Below, in pieces: positions 7,965 through 16,349 of a stretch of DNA of 64,000 nt (the stretch's first letter is position 1; every line of letters begins with the position of its first letter). The position numbers were made by a program, and so were the translations under genes. The notes beneath the pieces were generated by a model that worked only from the letters and a program-made list of their open reading frames with translations, ran no database searches and was not told where the DNA came from. The DNA is from Citrobacter youngae (GTDB lineage: Bacteria > Pseudomonadota > Gammaproteobacteria > Enterobacterales > Enterobacteriaceae), in the NCBI RefSeq assembly GCF_003818115.1, contig NZ_RPOI01000001.1, positions 21,291-85,290 on the forward strand, in the 5' to 3' direction.

Positions 7965-9297
7965 TCTTTCCAGCTTTGACCACGCGCTGCGTTCCATTGA
8001 GTCGATCCCTTTAGCCCGGGTTGCCGGGCGACTGGTGCGCGTGAACGGCATTTTGCTGGAGAGCGTGGGCTGTCCGCTGGTGACCGGCCAGCTGTGCCGT
8101 GTCGAAAGCGCCAACCATACGTTAATCGATGCGCAGGCGGTGGGGTTTAACCGCGATATCACCTACCTGATGCCCTTTAAGCATCCCATTGGACTGATGG
8201 CCGGCGCGCGCGTTTTCCCCGAAGAAAAGGCCCAGGAGATCCTGATAGGCGAAAGCTGGCTGGGGAGGGTGGTCAATGGCCTTGGCGAGCCGCTGGATGC
8301 CAAAGGGCGTCTGACGGGCAATGATGTGCTGTCGCCGCAAGCACCTTCCATCAACCCCCTTACGCGTCGGTCGGTGAATCAACCGCTGGATGTCGGCGTT
8401 AAAGCCATCAACGGTCTGCTCACCATCGGTAAAGGCCAGCGTGTGGGCTTGATGGCTGGCAGCGGCGTGGGGAAAAGCGTGTTGTTGGGGATGATCACCC
8501 GCCAGACCAAGGCCGATATTGTGGTCGTGGGGTTAATTGGCGAGCGTGGTCGCGAGGTGAAGGAGTTTATTGACCACTCGCTGGGCGCGGAAGGCCTGGC
8601 AAAATCCATCATTGTGGCGGCCCCGGCAGATGAATCGCCGTTGATGCGTTTGAAAGCCACCGAACTTTGCCACTCGATCGCCGCCTGGTTTCGCGATCGC
8701 GGGCATCACGTTTTACTGCTGGTGGATTCGTTAACCCGCTATGCCATGGCGCAGCGTGAGATTGCGCTATCGCTGGGTGAACCTCCGGCAACGAAAGGCT
8801 ACCCGCCGTCGGCGTTTGGCATGATCCCCAAGCTAGTGGAAAGCGCGGGCAACAGCGAAAGCGAAGGGTCAATGACCGCCATTTACACGGTGCTGGCGGA
8901 AGGGGACGATCAGCAGGATCCGATCGTCGACTGCGCGCGCGCGGTGCTGGACGGGCACATCGTGTTGACCCGTAAGCTGGCGGAAGCTGGGCATTACCCG
9001 GCCATTGATATTGGGCAGTCGATCAGTCGCTGCATGACGCAGGTTACGCCCAATGAGCACCAGCAGTCCGCTCGGCTGCTGAAACAAAACTATGCCGCTT
9101 ATATGGAAATTAAGCCGCTGATCCCGTTGGGGGGATATGTTGCAGGGGCCGATCCCAGCGTGGATAAGGCCGTCAAAGTGTTTCCCGCCATTGAGCGTTT
9201 TCTGCGCCAGGAAGTCAGTGAACCCGCCTCGCTGGAGCTGGTGCAAAGCCGCTTACAGGCCCTTTTCCCGGTGGCAAAGAAAGCGGAAGGTAAATAA
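7957..9297 (+). CDS. lfiI: LfiI, lateral flagellar export ATPase (FliI family)
   Basis: 446 residues. Walker A GSGVGKSVLL and Walker B LLLVDSLTRYAMAQREIAL, plus GEPPATKGYPPSAF, are typical of FliI and F1-beta-type ATPases. The enzyme energises unfolding and release of export substrates from chaperones. The start is a GTG at 7957 inside the end of lfiH; it gives the expected FliI N-terminus, and no upstream ATG is available. It is followed within three bases by lfiJ. Confidence 0.96.
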   Translation: MSDLSSFDHALRSIESIPLARVAGRLVRVNGILLESVGCPLVTGQLCRVESANHTLIDAQAVGFNRDITYLMPFKHPIGLMAGARVFPEEKAQEILIGESWLGRVVNGLGEPLDAKGRLTGNDVLSPQAPSINPLTRRSVNQPLDVGVKAINGLLTIGKGQRVGLMAGSGVGKSVLLGMITRQTKADIVVVGLIGERGREVKEFIDHSLGAEGLAKSIIVAAPADESPLMRLKATELCHSIAAWFRDRGHHVLLLVDSLTRYAMAQREIALSLGEPPATKGYPPSAFGMIPKLVESAGNSESEGSMTAIYTVLAEGDDQQDPIVDCARAVLDGHIVLTRKLAEAGHYPAIDIGQSISRCMTQVTPNEHQQSARLLKQNYAAYMEIKPLIPLGGYVAGADPSVDKAVKVFPAIERFLRQEVSEPASLELVQSRLQALFPVAKKAEGK

Positions 9298-9299
9298 TC

Positions 9300-9743
9300 A
9301 TGCGACAAATTATCGATACCCTGGCGCAGTTGCAGCGCCTGCGGGATAAAACAGTCAAAGACATGACGGTACAGCTGGCTAAACAGCAGCAGGTTTGCAT
9401 CGGCTTTGACAATAACATCAAAGCGCTGGGCTACCTGATTCAAAAAACCGGCACCGGCGTTGAGACGCCTTCTGTTGAATCACTCAAAAATGTGACCGGC
9501 TATAAAGGCACGTTACGCACAGTTATTGCCTGGCAAGAGCAGGAGAAAACGCTGGCAAAAATTAAAGAGCAGCGTATTCAGAAAAACCTCGTCGCGGCGG
9601 CCTGTGAAGAAAAAATTGTTGCCATGACGCTTGATGATAAACGCGATGAACTGAGCAATGAGGCGCTGGTAAAAGAGCAAAAAGCCGTCGATGAGATAGC
9701 CGCGCAGTGTTGGCTAAGACAAAAGACGCTGGGGCTGGTATGA
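9300..9743 (+). CDS. lfiJ: LfiJ, lateral flagellar export chaperone-escort (FliJ family)
   Basis: 147 residues, almost entirely predicted helix and coiled coil, with the heptad-rich N-terminus IIDTLAQLQRLRDKTVKDM and a long central charged helix. This is the size and character of FliJ, which sits in the FliI ring like the F1 gamma subunit and recycles export chaperones. Sequence identity in this family is low, so position after lfiI is the main support. Its stop overlaps the start of the next gene (ATGA), which ties the cargo gene to flagellar transcription. Confidence 0.9.
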   Translation: MRQIIDTLAQLQRLRDKTVKDMTVQLAKQQQVCIGFDNNIKALGYLIQKTGTGVETPSVESLKNVTGYKGTLRTVIAWQEQEKTLAKIKEQRIQKNLVAAACEEKIVAMTLDDKRDELSNEALVKEQKAVDEIAAQCWLRQKTLGLV

Positions 9744-10138
9744 AAACGATCATTACATTCGGCACATTTGATGTTTTTCATATTGGGCATCTGCGTATTC
9801 TTGAACGTGCCGGGCAGTTGGGGGAGCGGTTGATCGTGGGCGTATCTTCAGATGCGCTAAATATGCAGAAAAAAGGCCGGATGCCGGTTTATAGCCAACG
9901 CGATCGCATGGGGATTGTTGCCGGGCTGAAATGCGTTGATGAGGTCTTTCTCGAAGAGTCGCTGGAGAAAAAAGCGGATTATATTCGCCAGTTCAGCGCC
10001 GATACGCTGGTGATGGGCGATGACTGGGCTGGGCGCTTTGATAGTTTGTCGTACCTGTGCGAGGTGGTCTATTTCCCCAGAACGCCATCGATATCCACCA
10101 CCTCGATTATCGAGGTGGTTAAAAGCATTAATTATTAA
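9740..10138 (+). CDS. TagD-like glycerol-3-phosphate cytidylyltransferase
   Basis: 132 residues from the ATG at 9740. The nucleotidyltransferase signature FDVFHIGHL (residues 10-18) contains the catalytic HxGH motif, and RTPSISTTSII near the end corresponds to the RTxGISTT motif of this family. Known members make CDP-glycerol from CTP and glycerol-3-phosphate. CDP-glycerol is the donor for glycerophosphotransferases, two of which are encoded nearby on the other strand. Overlap with the lfiJ stop suggests read-through from the lfi operon. Another small cytidylyltransferase specificity (e.g. ethanolamine-phosphate) cannot be excluded. Confidence 0.85.
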   Translation: MKTIITFGTFDVFHIGHLRILERAGQLGERLIVGVSSDALNMQKKGRMPVYSQRDRMGIVAGLKCVDEVFLEESLEKKADYIRQFSADTLVMGDDWAGRFDSLSYLCEVVYFPRTPSISTTSIIEVVKSINY

Positions 10139-10151
10139 AGGATATACGGCT

Positions 10152-11210
10152 ATGAGTCAGAACGTATTTTTTATCAATGATACTGAAGATGTTTATCATT
10201 GGGGGTGTAATGGGACCTCGTTGCAAATAAAAGAACAATTAACTCGCATAGGGGTAAAGAATATTTTTTCTTTGCCCGTTTACACCATTCCATTGTTACC
10301 CCATATCCCAGCAAAAGTGAGTGATATTGGCACCCGAGAAGAATTCATTCAACATTTGGCACCTATCGCGAATGCTATGAATGCCAGTGATTTTATTGTA
10401 GTAAATGGTGAAGGGACGATACATGACTTTAAGCCAGGGGTCAGGGCATTACTTTTTTTGATCATCGCAGCAAAAAAATTCTTCAATAAGAGAGTTTATC
10501 TTATTAACCACTCTTGTTATCCTAATTCTACAGATGAGAACATTCTCAACTATTATAAAGAAGCCTATCGGTCCTGCGAGTTTATTGCGGCCAGAGAAAG
10601 TCTGTCTTGTTTAATTATTCGAATGGTATTAGGTGTCTCTTGTGCCGAGTCTTTTGATAGTTTACCGCTGACAATCAAAAAAATTCAGCATGATATTCCA
10701 GAAAGATTAATTGCTGATGATTATGTTTGTATCTCTGGTGCGGTTAATTATAATTTATTAAAGACTGACTTTATTGTTGCTAAAATAAAGAAAAATTATC
10801 CAAATCATAAAATTATCTATTTAACAGGTTCGAAAAAAGAAGGCATTCATAAGAAAGAACAAGCGGTAATAAGTCACTATTTGGAAAAATTCCCGGAGAT
10901 AGTCGTCTTTGATGCTAAAGCGCTTGAAGATTGGCTGTCTATTATCAAACACAGCGCGGTGCTCATTTCTGGACGATATCACTACACGATTGCTGGCGCG
11001 TGCTTTGGGACACCAATGGTCTATTTTTCGTCAAACACACCTAAAATAGAAGCGATTGCCTATGATAATGGGCTGCCACCCGTTGTTGCCACTGAGGCAG
11101 AGTACAACGAGCGGCTGGATTCATTGCACAAGATACATTGGCACAGTAAATTAGATTTATTATGTAAAAAAGCAGAGGAAAACTATAACTGGCCAGATGT
11201 TAAACCCTGA
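10152..11210 (+). CDS. Polysaccharide pyruvyl transferase family protein
   Basis: 352 residues from the ATG at 10152, preceded by AAAGGAT. Family marks are an early glycine-containing NDTEDVYHWGCNG segment, VVNGEGTIHD (residues 83-92), and SGRYHYTIAGACFGTP near residue 280, which matches the SGR(F/Y)H nucleotide-sugar region of CsaB/WcaK-type enzymes. These add a pyruvate ketal to sugars from phosphoenolpyruvate, although some members transfer other groups. It lies 13 bases after the TagD-like gene and is clearly more AT-rich than the lfi genes, a sign of separate acquisition. Its acceptor here is unknown. Confidence 0.8.
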   Translation: MSQNVFFINDTEDVYHWGCNGTSLQIKEQLTRIGVKNIFSLPVYTIPLLPHIPAKVSDIGTREEFIQHLAPIANAMNASDFIVVNGEGTIHDFKPGVRALLFLIIAAKKFFNKRVYLINHSCYPNSTDENILNYYKEAYRSCEFIAARESLSCLIIRMVLGVSCAESFDSLPLTIKKIQHDIPERLIADDYVCISGAVNYNLLKTDFIVAKIKKNYPNHKIIYLTGSKKEGIHKKEQAVISHYLEKFPEIVVFDAKALEDWLSIIKHSAVLISGRYHYTIAGACFGTPMVYFSSNTPKIEAIAYDNGLPPVVATEAEYNERLDSLHKIHWHSKLDLLCKKAEENYNWPDVKP

Positions 11211-11222
11211 AAGGCCCTCGAT

Positions 11223-11261
11223 GGGTCTCTAATATATGCCCTGACATACTTTTAGGGACCC
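11223..11261. terminator. Possible terminator between convergent cargo genes
   Basis: GGGTCTCT (11223-11230) can pair with AGGGACCC (11254-11261), with one G-U pair and a loop of 23 bases, between the 3' ends of two convergent genes. The loop is long and the T-run short (CGTTTCGG), so this is a weak candidate. Nothing else fits this gap. Confidence 0.3.
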
Positions 11262-11283
11262 GTTTCGGTAGCAACAGTATTTG

Positions 11284-12453
11284 CTAGTCAAGCCACCCGC
11301 CAACGAGATTTCTGTTGATGACTTTCTCCTTTATAAGCCCATTAAGTATCGGGTTCTTTAATGATTCGGTGGTTGTGTCGGCATCTCCTATAATATGCCG
11401 GAATGTGTCTGGTGCCATCGTGAATAGCAGCGTGCTGAAAGTACAGATGATTGCCGATGGTGTTAAACCTATCACCGGTAAAATTTCAAACGGAATATGG
11501 TTAGGCAAAGTGTAGATATTATCGCTGGAAAATGCGGAAATTATCCTTGCTCTGTTCTCAGGAGAATTAATTGGGTGGGCTTTGAAAATAATCTTATCAT
11601 CAGGCTTGATGATCCCTGCCGATCTCATCTTTTGAATCTTTGTTATTTGTTTCTCTGTAATAGCATCATCTTTCTGACGGTTAAAGTATCCGGCCCCCAT
11701 GTACAATAAGCTATTTTTTTGCTTGATTTCTTTCTTTACTTCATTGATGGTAGTGTTTGTTAAGTTCAACAGTGAGAGGCAAAATGCTAGCTGTTTAGGT
11801 TTGAGCGTTTTGATATCTGCGGTCGCTAATACTGTCGTATTTTTTTGTATCGATCTCTGAAAAGGTGAAGATGAACTCCATTTTTGTTGGTACTGATCCA
11901 TTAAATGATAGGTGACATCAAAAAAATTATGCCACAGGTAATTCATCAATAGTGGCCAGGATTCTCTTAGATAGCCAGAGAAAGGGTTTAACTCATTTTG
12001 CAGGATCGTTTGTAAATATTTAGCATGAACTCTGCTGACTTCTGGGAATGCATTGCTATGTATTTCACTGAGTTGTAATCGCTCACCAATGCTGCGTATA
12101 CCATCATCATATAAATGTATTTTTATCTGTTCTTTTTTTATTATCTTAGAGATGAATGCAATAACGGGATAAAGTTCGACGTTTGTATGTACAATGTTTG
12201 AGTGAACTTCAACCACTTTGGGCTGAACGCGTTGAATGACATTGACTATTTTTGCTGTAAAGTCGGGTGTGACAGCATACTCCTGCTTAATGTAGTAAGC
12301 ATTAGTACCTTTTAGCTGGAATGGCGTCAATTCATTACGATACCAGCATATAATTTTGAGAGTGTTGGGGTCGGATGCACATTCTGCAAAGTCCAGCATC
12401 TGAGGGATAACGGGTACAGAGGCGGATGAGAGATATATCTTTAAAGTATCCAT
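11284..12453 (-). CDS. GT80 sialyltransferase-like glycosyltransferase
   Basis: 389 residues. Several blocks resemble the Pasteurella/Photobacterium GT80 sialyltransferases in the same order: IYLSSASVPVIPQMLDF at the start, HLYDDG (residues 113-118; the aspartate is the catalytic base in the family), LKPKQLAFCLSLLNL, IIFKAHP (288-294; the histidine contacts CMP), the IPFEILPVIGL block (320-330), and FSTLLF (339-344), where the family has a CMP-phosphate-binding Ser pair. Known members move sialic acid from CMP-sialic acid to galactose. The donor could instead be another CMP-linked nonulosonate or Kdo. It is the last gene of the minus-strand cargo run and AT-rich. No CMP-sugar synthesis genes are in the window. 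Confidence 0.75.
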   Translation of the reverse strand: MDTLKIYLSSASVPVIPQMLDFAECASDPNTLKIICWYRNELTPFQLKGTNAYYIKQEYAVTPDFTAKIVNVIQRVQPKVVEVHSNIVHTNVELYPVIAFISKIIKKEQIKIHLYDDGIRSIGERLQLSEIHSNAFPEVSRVHAKYLQTILQNELNPFSGYLRESWPLLMNYLWHNFFDVTYHLMDQYQQKWSSSSPFQRSIQKNTTVLATADIKTLKPKQLAFCLSLLNLTNTTINEVKKEIKQKNSLLYMGAGYFNRQKDDAITEKQITKIQKMRSAGIIKPDDKIIFKAHPINSPENRARIISAFSSDNIYTLPNHIPFEILPVIGLTPSAIICTFSTLLFTMAPDTFRHIIGDADTTTESLKNPILNGLIKEKVINRNLVGGWLD

Positions 12454-12509
12454 GTGTTAGTACCTGATCACAGTTATATCGTTGCTATATTCTTTACTTT
12501 GCATTTTTA

Positions 12510-13703
12510 CTAAGCGATGTCTTTAAGTATATCTATAATTATGGATTCCAGTTTTTGGCAGGTATTAATATTATTAGACGGATATAAATTGGCTGCGGCC
12601 TGCTCTCTGTCTTTTACTTGCTCATCCTTGAATAGTGCTTGATGCAACATACTGATAATGTTATCCCGAGTAAATTTATAGCGAAAGTTACTTTCTATTG
12701 GCAACAGCGAATAATTAGGTTCGAAATTGGCGTGTTCACCCGGTGCGATATCCAGTGTTAACACTGGCTTTTTAGTTAACAGGAAATCAAACATGATAGA
12801 TGAATAATCTGTTATCAACGCATCAAATTTATTGAGGAACGGATAGACGTCCGTATCGGCATCAATAAAATAGAAATTATTAATCTTTAGTGCGTTGCTG
12901 TCAAAGTTAACAGCCCGATATGGATGCGTCTTTATAAATACGTCTATATTATTTTTACTGGTATATTGAAGGATTTGCGTAAGCATTTCTCGACTTAAGA
13001 GATCGGTGCTGTTGAATCGTTGCCAGGTTGGAGCAATAAAAATCCTCTTCCTTTTGCTGGCAAGACCTTTCATTGTTCTGGCGTCAAGTTTTGCGCCGAG
13101 TAACTCTAATGGCGTAATATTGCGTAGTAACACCTCATTCCGAGGATAGGATGCGTTGATAATATTATTGCAACCAAATACTTCTCGCCAGTAAGGATTT
13201 AACACCTCTGCAGTACTTAATACGTAATCCGCACGGGAGGCCCAGGCTAAAGATGTGCCAAAATCAGGAATGGTCATGCTAAAATAGGGTGTTAATTGTA
13301 ATAATAAGTTTTTAACCGAAATGCCATGCCATAACTGAATATGTTTTGCCCCCTCCAGACATGCAAAGTATGACCAATTTTTATGTAGACTGTGATGCGG
13401 ATTAACGCAGAAAATAGCTATCTGGGTTTCTAATAATAAATTTATGGTTTCATCATTGTTTTTACCTAACAGATGCACTGGCAGATGATGCTTTTGCAAC
13501 ATATCATAAACTACTTCATTCCATGTACACCATATGCATTCTAGCTGAGTATTTTTCACCATATGCAGATATAAGTATTTAGTATTATCAGCAAAGGCAT
13601 CACGATCAAAAAACAGGATTCTTTTTTTATTTTTGATCTTTTTTCGTGAAGTCTGCGCCAATACCTGGTAGAGCTGATGATCTACAGCGGGAGAATTATT
13701 CAT
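12510..13703 (-). CDS. TagF-like CDP-glycerol glycerophosphotransferase
   Basis: 397 residues with the motifs of the teichoic-acid glycerophosphotransferase family: WHGIS (125-129), SYPRNE (185-190), IAPTW (223-227), KTHP (258-261) and TDYSSIMFD (298-306), the last two holding the catalytic and donor-binding His/Asp/Ser residues. Members transfer glycerol-phosphate from CDP-glycerol to a sugar or a growing chain. The TagD-like gene at 9740 can supply the donor. No membrane helix is visible, as usual for this peripheral family. It lies 28 bases after the three-domain transferase and is AT-rich. Confidence 0.88.
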   Translation of the reverse strand: MNNSPAVDHQLYQVLAQTSRKKIKNKKRILFFDRDAFADNTKYLYLHMVKNTQLECIWCTWNEVVYDMLQKHHLPVHLLGKNNDETINLLLETQIAIFCVNPHHSLHKNWSYFACLEGAKHIQLWHGISVKNLLLQLTPYFSMTIPDFGTSLAWASRADYVLSTAEVLNPYWREVFGCNNIINASYPRNEVLLRNITPLELLGAKLDARTMKGLASKRKRIFIAPTWQRFNSTDLLSREMLTQILQYTSKNNIDVFIKTHPYRAVNFDSNALKINNFYFIDADTDVYPFLNKFDALITDYSSIMFDFLLTKKPVLTLDIAPGEHANFEPNYSLLPIESNFRYKFTRDNIISMLHQALFKDEQVKDREQAAANLYPSNNINTCQKLESIIIDILKDIA

Positions 13704-13731
13704 ATACTCTTTGATACCTTTTAATTGATGA

Positions 13732-16293
13732 TCAACTAAACAGTTTTTTCTGCAGACTGCATAGCAACGTATTGGTTATTAGCGACTGTGGCGCTTTTAC
13801 CAGGCTATCAATCTCCTGCGCCGCCCGTTTCCCCGCCTGACCATCCATAAACGCATCACAATAATGGTGACGAATTTCGGCTAACGGTGCTTCCAGTGCA
13901 GTCCAGTCAAATGCGTCAGACAGCGCGCTGCGCAACGCCTGTATATCCTGGGCTACCGGGAGAACGTCGCGGATACGTTGATCGGCGCTGTCTGGGGTCG
14001 AGAAACTTTGTTGGCCATCCAGCAGCGAGGTCATCTCTGGCCAGCTCAGTAAAATGACGCGTTTATTCATATGAATGGCATCAAAAATAAAGCCGCTGCT
14101 GTCCGTCAGGACGTAATCTGCCTGTGCCATAAGCGCCAGCAGGTGCTGCGGATCGTCAATTCTGTTTTTTAAATAGCGTTGCGCCAGCGCCAGCGAGGCG
14201 GCTTCTTCCGGCCTGTGCAGGGTGCCATGATGCAGTTTGGTGACGACATTGTATTCATGGCTTAATCGACTGAGCTGTTGTGCCCAATGGGGGAGCGAGC
14301 TTAGCGCGCCATAGGTTGGCGCGTACAGGATGGTCTGCTTTTTCGCATTCAGCTTCACGCTTTTTGGTAGTGCGGTATCGTAAGTATGGTTATGCCATTC
14401 ATCGAAACGGGGATTGCCTACCACTTTGGCGCTGCCGCCAATATCAACCGCGTGCTGGCTATAGTGGCTGTAGCAGAGAATGCGATGATAAAAGGCATTC
14501 CACCAGGCATGATTCCACTCTTCTTTCGCCAGTCCATACATCGTCCGCACATGGGTATCCGCCAGCCCGTTCAGCAACGGCGTGTAATAAGGGCTGATAA
14601 GACATTTGAAGCGTTGATGCTTCTCGATAACCACAGAAAGACGTGTTCCACCCAGTAGGGGATCGTTAATGGTTTTAATTGTTGCGGTCATTTCATCCAG
14701 AAACGACGCGTGTATTTTGTCACTGACCAATAGCGAGCAGGAATGCCCCATCGCCTGTAGCGCGGTTATGATCGGGCGATAAACCGCGTAATGCAGCGAC
14801 GTTTCCATATAGAAGCCAATGGCATCTGTCAGAGTGGAGGCCGAAGGAAACTGTGTTTCGGCCAGAGCGTTGACGGTATCTGGTTTCTTATTGATTTTAT
14901 TGAAATAGTAGCCGATGTTATCGGTTTCTATTTTCTCGATATCGCTATAACCCGCGCGCTGATAGCAGATGCTCGGATAGCAGGAGAGCCATTTCCCGTC
15001 ACGTAGCAGCGGCTGCCATTGTCCTTCGAGAGTATCGGAGAGGTCATGCTCCATTTGCTGAGCGAGCGTCGGGTAATAACCGCAGTTGACCAGATAGGCG
15101 CAAACCTTATTGCAGTCGCGGGCGTGGATCATACCCTGGAGGCTTTTGAGTTCGCTGCCTTGTTGAATCTCCCCGCCAAGGATAACCACTTCCCACGGAA
15201 AATTAGGCAGTGCGCTCAGGAGCGAATTGAGTACCCGAATATGCTTTTCCTGCTTCAGGATCACGCTATCGTCTTCGAGTAACAGGTAATTTTTCCAGCC
15301 CTGAAGCTGCGCCAGGCGCAGCGCCTGCATATGGGACTGACGGCGCCCAATCTGGCCGTTAGTGGCTACTGATGCGGCAAGGCGGGTGACCTTTTCCGTC
15401 GGGAAATTGAGAAATGCCAGCTCTTGCTGGATATGCGCTAAACGATCCGGACGTGAGTCCAGATTCACGATCACCACCTGATCGATGTAATCCCACTGAA
15501 TCGGCTGATGATGGGTGGCGTTATGCAGGCTCTGATACCAGTTTTTCAGCATCGGGTCGGTAATCGCCTGCGCCAGCGGGGTTTCCAGTGGCTTGCTGCT
15601 GCCCAACACAAAGTCTTTATCGAATGTATTTTGGCTGTGTGAGATACAAATAATGGTGCGCTCACCGGGTAATTGCAGCGGGTTCGCGGTGAATTTATTG
15701 GTGAACCCTTCTTCTTCTCCTAAATTGCATTCATCAACGTAGCGATGCTTTTTCAAATAATTACGATGGTAACAGAAAGTGCCGTTGAGAATGTTTTGCG
15801 GGCCAAAGCTGCGTGTTTTGAATATCCGGTTGATGTGGCTGTACCAGATAGGGATCTGATCGGAACCTGAAATCAGCGCCCGGTGGCGCTGCATCATGTC
15901 GATGGTGTAAGAGATTTTGTCAGCCGGATAATAGTCATCATCATCCATACAGAGAATATACTCACCTACCGCCAGCGCATTGAGCATATTGCGCTTTTTC
16001 CCCAGATCGAGTTTTTCCGGGTGGTAGATATAACGAATATTAAATTTCTCCGGGTGATTCTGTGTCAGCCGGTCAATGATCGACTGATTACTTTGCGGGG
16101 AATCATCGAGGATCACCAGCTCCCGCCGGTCGGCAGGGTAGTCCTGATAACGGAACATATACAGCAGATAAGGTAAAAATGTGGCACGGTTCCACGTTGG
16201 CGTGATAACGCTGACAAACGGTTTTTCGCGACCAGTGTCGAGCGTTTTAACAATGCCGGGCAAGGCGGGTCGTGCTTTAGAGGATTCAGACAT
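13732..16293 (-). CDS. Three-domain glycosyltransferase: GT2 + GT25 + CDP-glycerol glycerophosphotransferase
   Basis: 853 residues from the ATG at 16293. An in-frame start 156 bases upstream would add a low-complexity tail overlapping the previous gene's end and is rejected. Domain 1 (about 25-250) is GT2, with SVITPTWNRATFLPYLL and the DDDD metal site at 117-120. Domain 2 (about 271-450) resembles GT25 LPS glycosyltransferases, with VVIVNLDSRPDRL, GRRQSHMQAL and LLLEDDSVI. Domain 3 (about 485-835) resembles glycerophosphotransferases, with ILYAPTYG (655-662), TKLHHGTLHR and LTDSSGFIFDA (729-739). One protein could therefore add two sugars and a glycerol-phosphate. Composition is GC-richer than the two genes downstream. 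Confidence 0.85.
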   Translation of the reverse strand: MSESSKARPALPGIVKTLDTGREKPFVSVITPTWNRATFLPYLLYMFRYQDYPADRRELVILDDSPQSNQSIIDRLTQNHPEKFNIRYIYHPEKLDLGKKRNMLNALAVGEYILCMDDDDYYPADKISYTIDMMQRHRALISGSDQIPIWYSHINRIFKTRSFGPQNILNGTFCYHRNYLKKHRYVDECNLGEEEGFTNKFTANPLQLPGERTIICISHSQNTFDKDFVLGSSKPLETPLAQAITDPMLKNWYQSLHNATHHQPIQWDYIDQVVIVNLDSRPDRLAHIQQELAFLNFPTEKVTRLAASVATNGQIGRRQSHMQALRLAQLQGWKNYLLLEDDSVILKQEKHIRVLNSLLSALPNFPWEVVILGGEIQQGSELKSLQGMIHARDCNKVCAYLVNCGYYPTLAQQMEHDLSDTLEGQWQPLLRDGKWLSCYPSICYQRAGYSDIEKIETDNIGYYFNKINKKPDTVNALAETQFPSASTLTDAIGFYMETSLHYAVYRPIITALQAMGHSCSLLVSDKIHASFLDEMTATIKTINDPLLGGTRLSVVIEKHQRFKCLISPYYTPLLNGLADTHVRTMYGLAKEEWNHAWWNAFYHRILCYSHYSQHAVDIGGSAKVVGNPRFDEWHNHTYDTALPKSVKLNAKKQTILYAPTYGALSSLPHWAQQLSRLSHEYNVVTKLHHGTLHRPEEAASLALAQRYLKNRIDDPQHLLALMAQADYVLTDSSGFIFDAIHMNKRVILLSWPEMTSLLDGQQSFSTPDSADQRIRDVLPVAQDIQALRSALSDAFDWTALEAPLAEIRHHYCDAFMDGQAGKRAAQEIDSLVKAPQSLITNTLLCSLQKKLFS

Positions 16294-16349
16294 GGTGATG
16301 TGTATTCGCGATTCGAAAAAGGGCCGGGCATTCACCCGGCCAACAGGCA

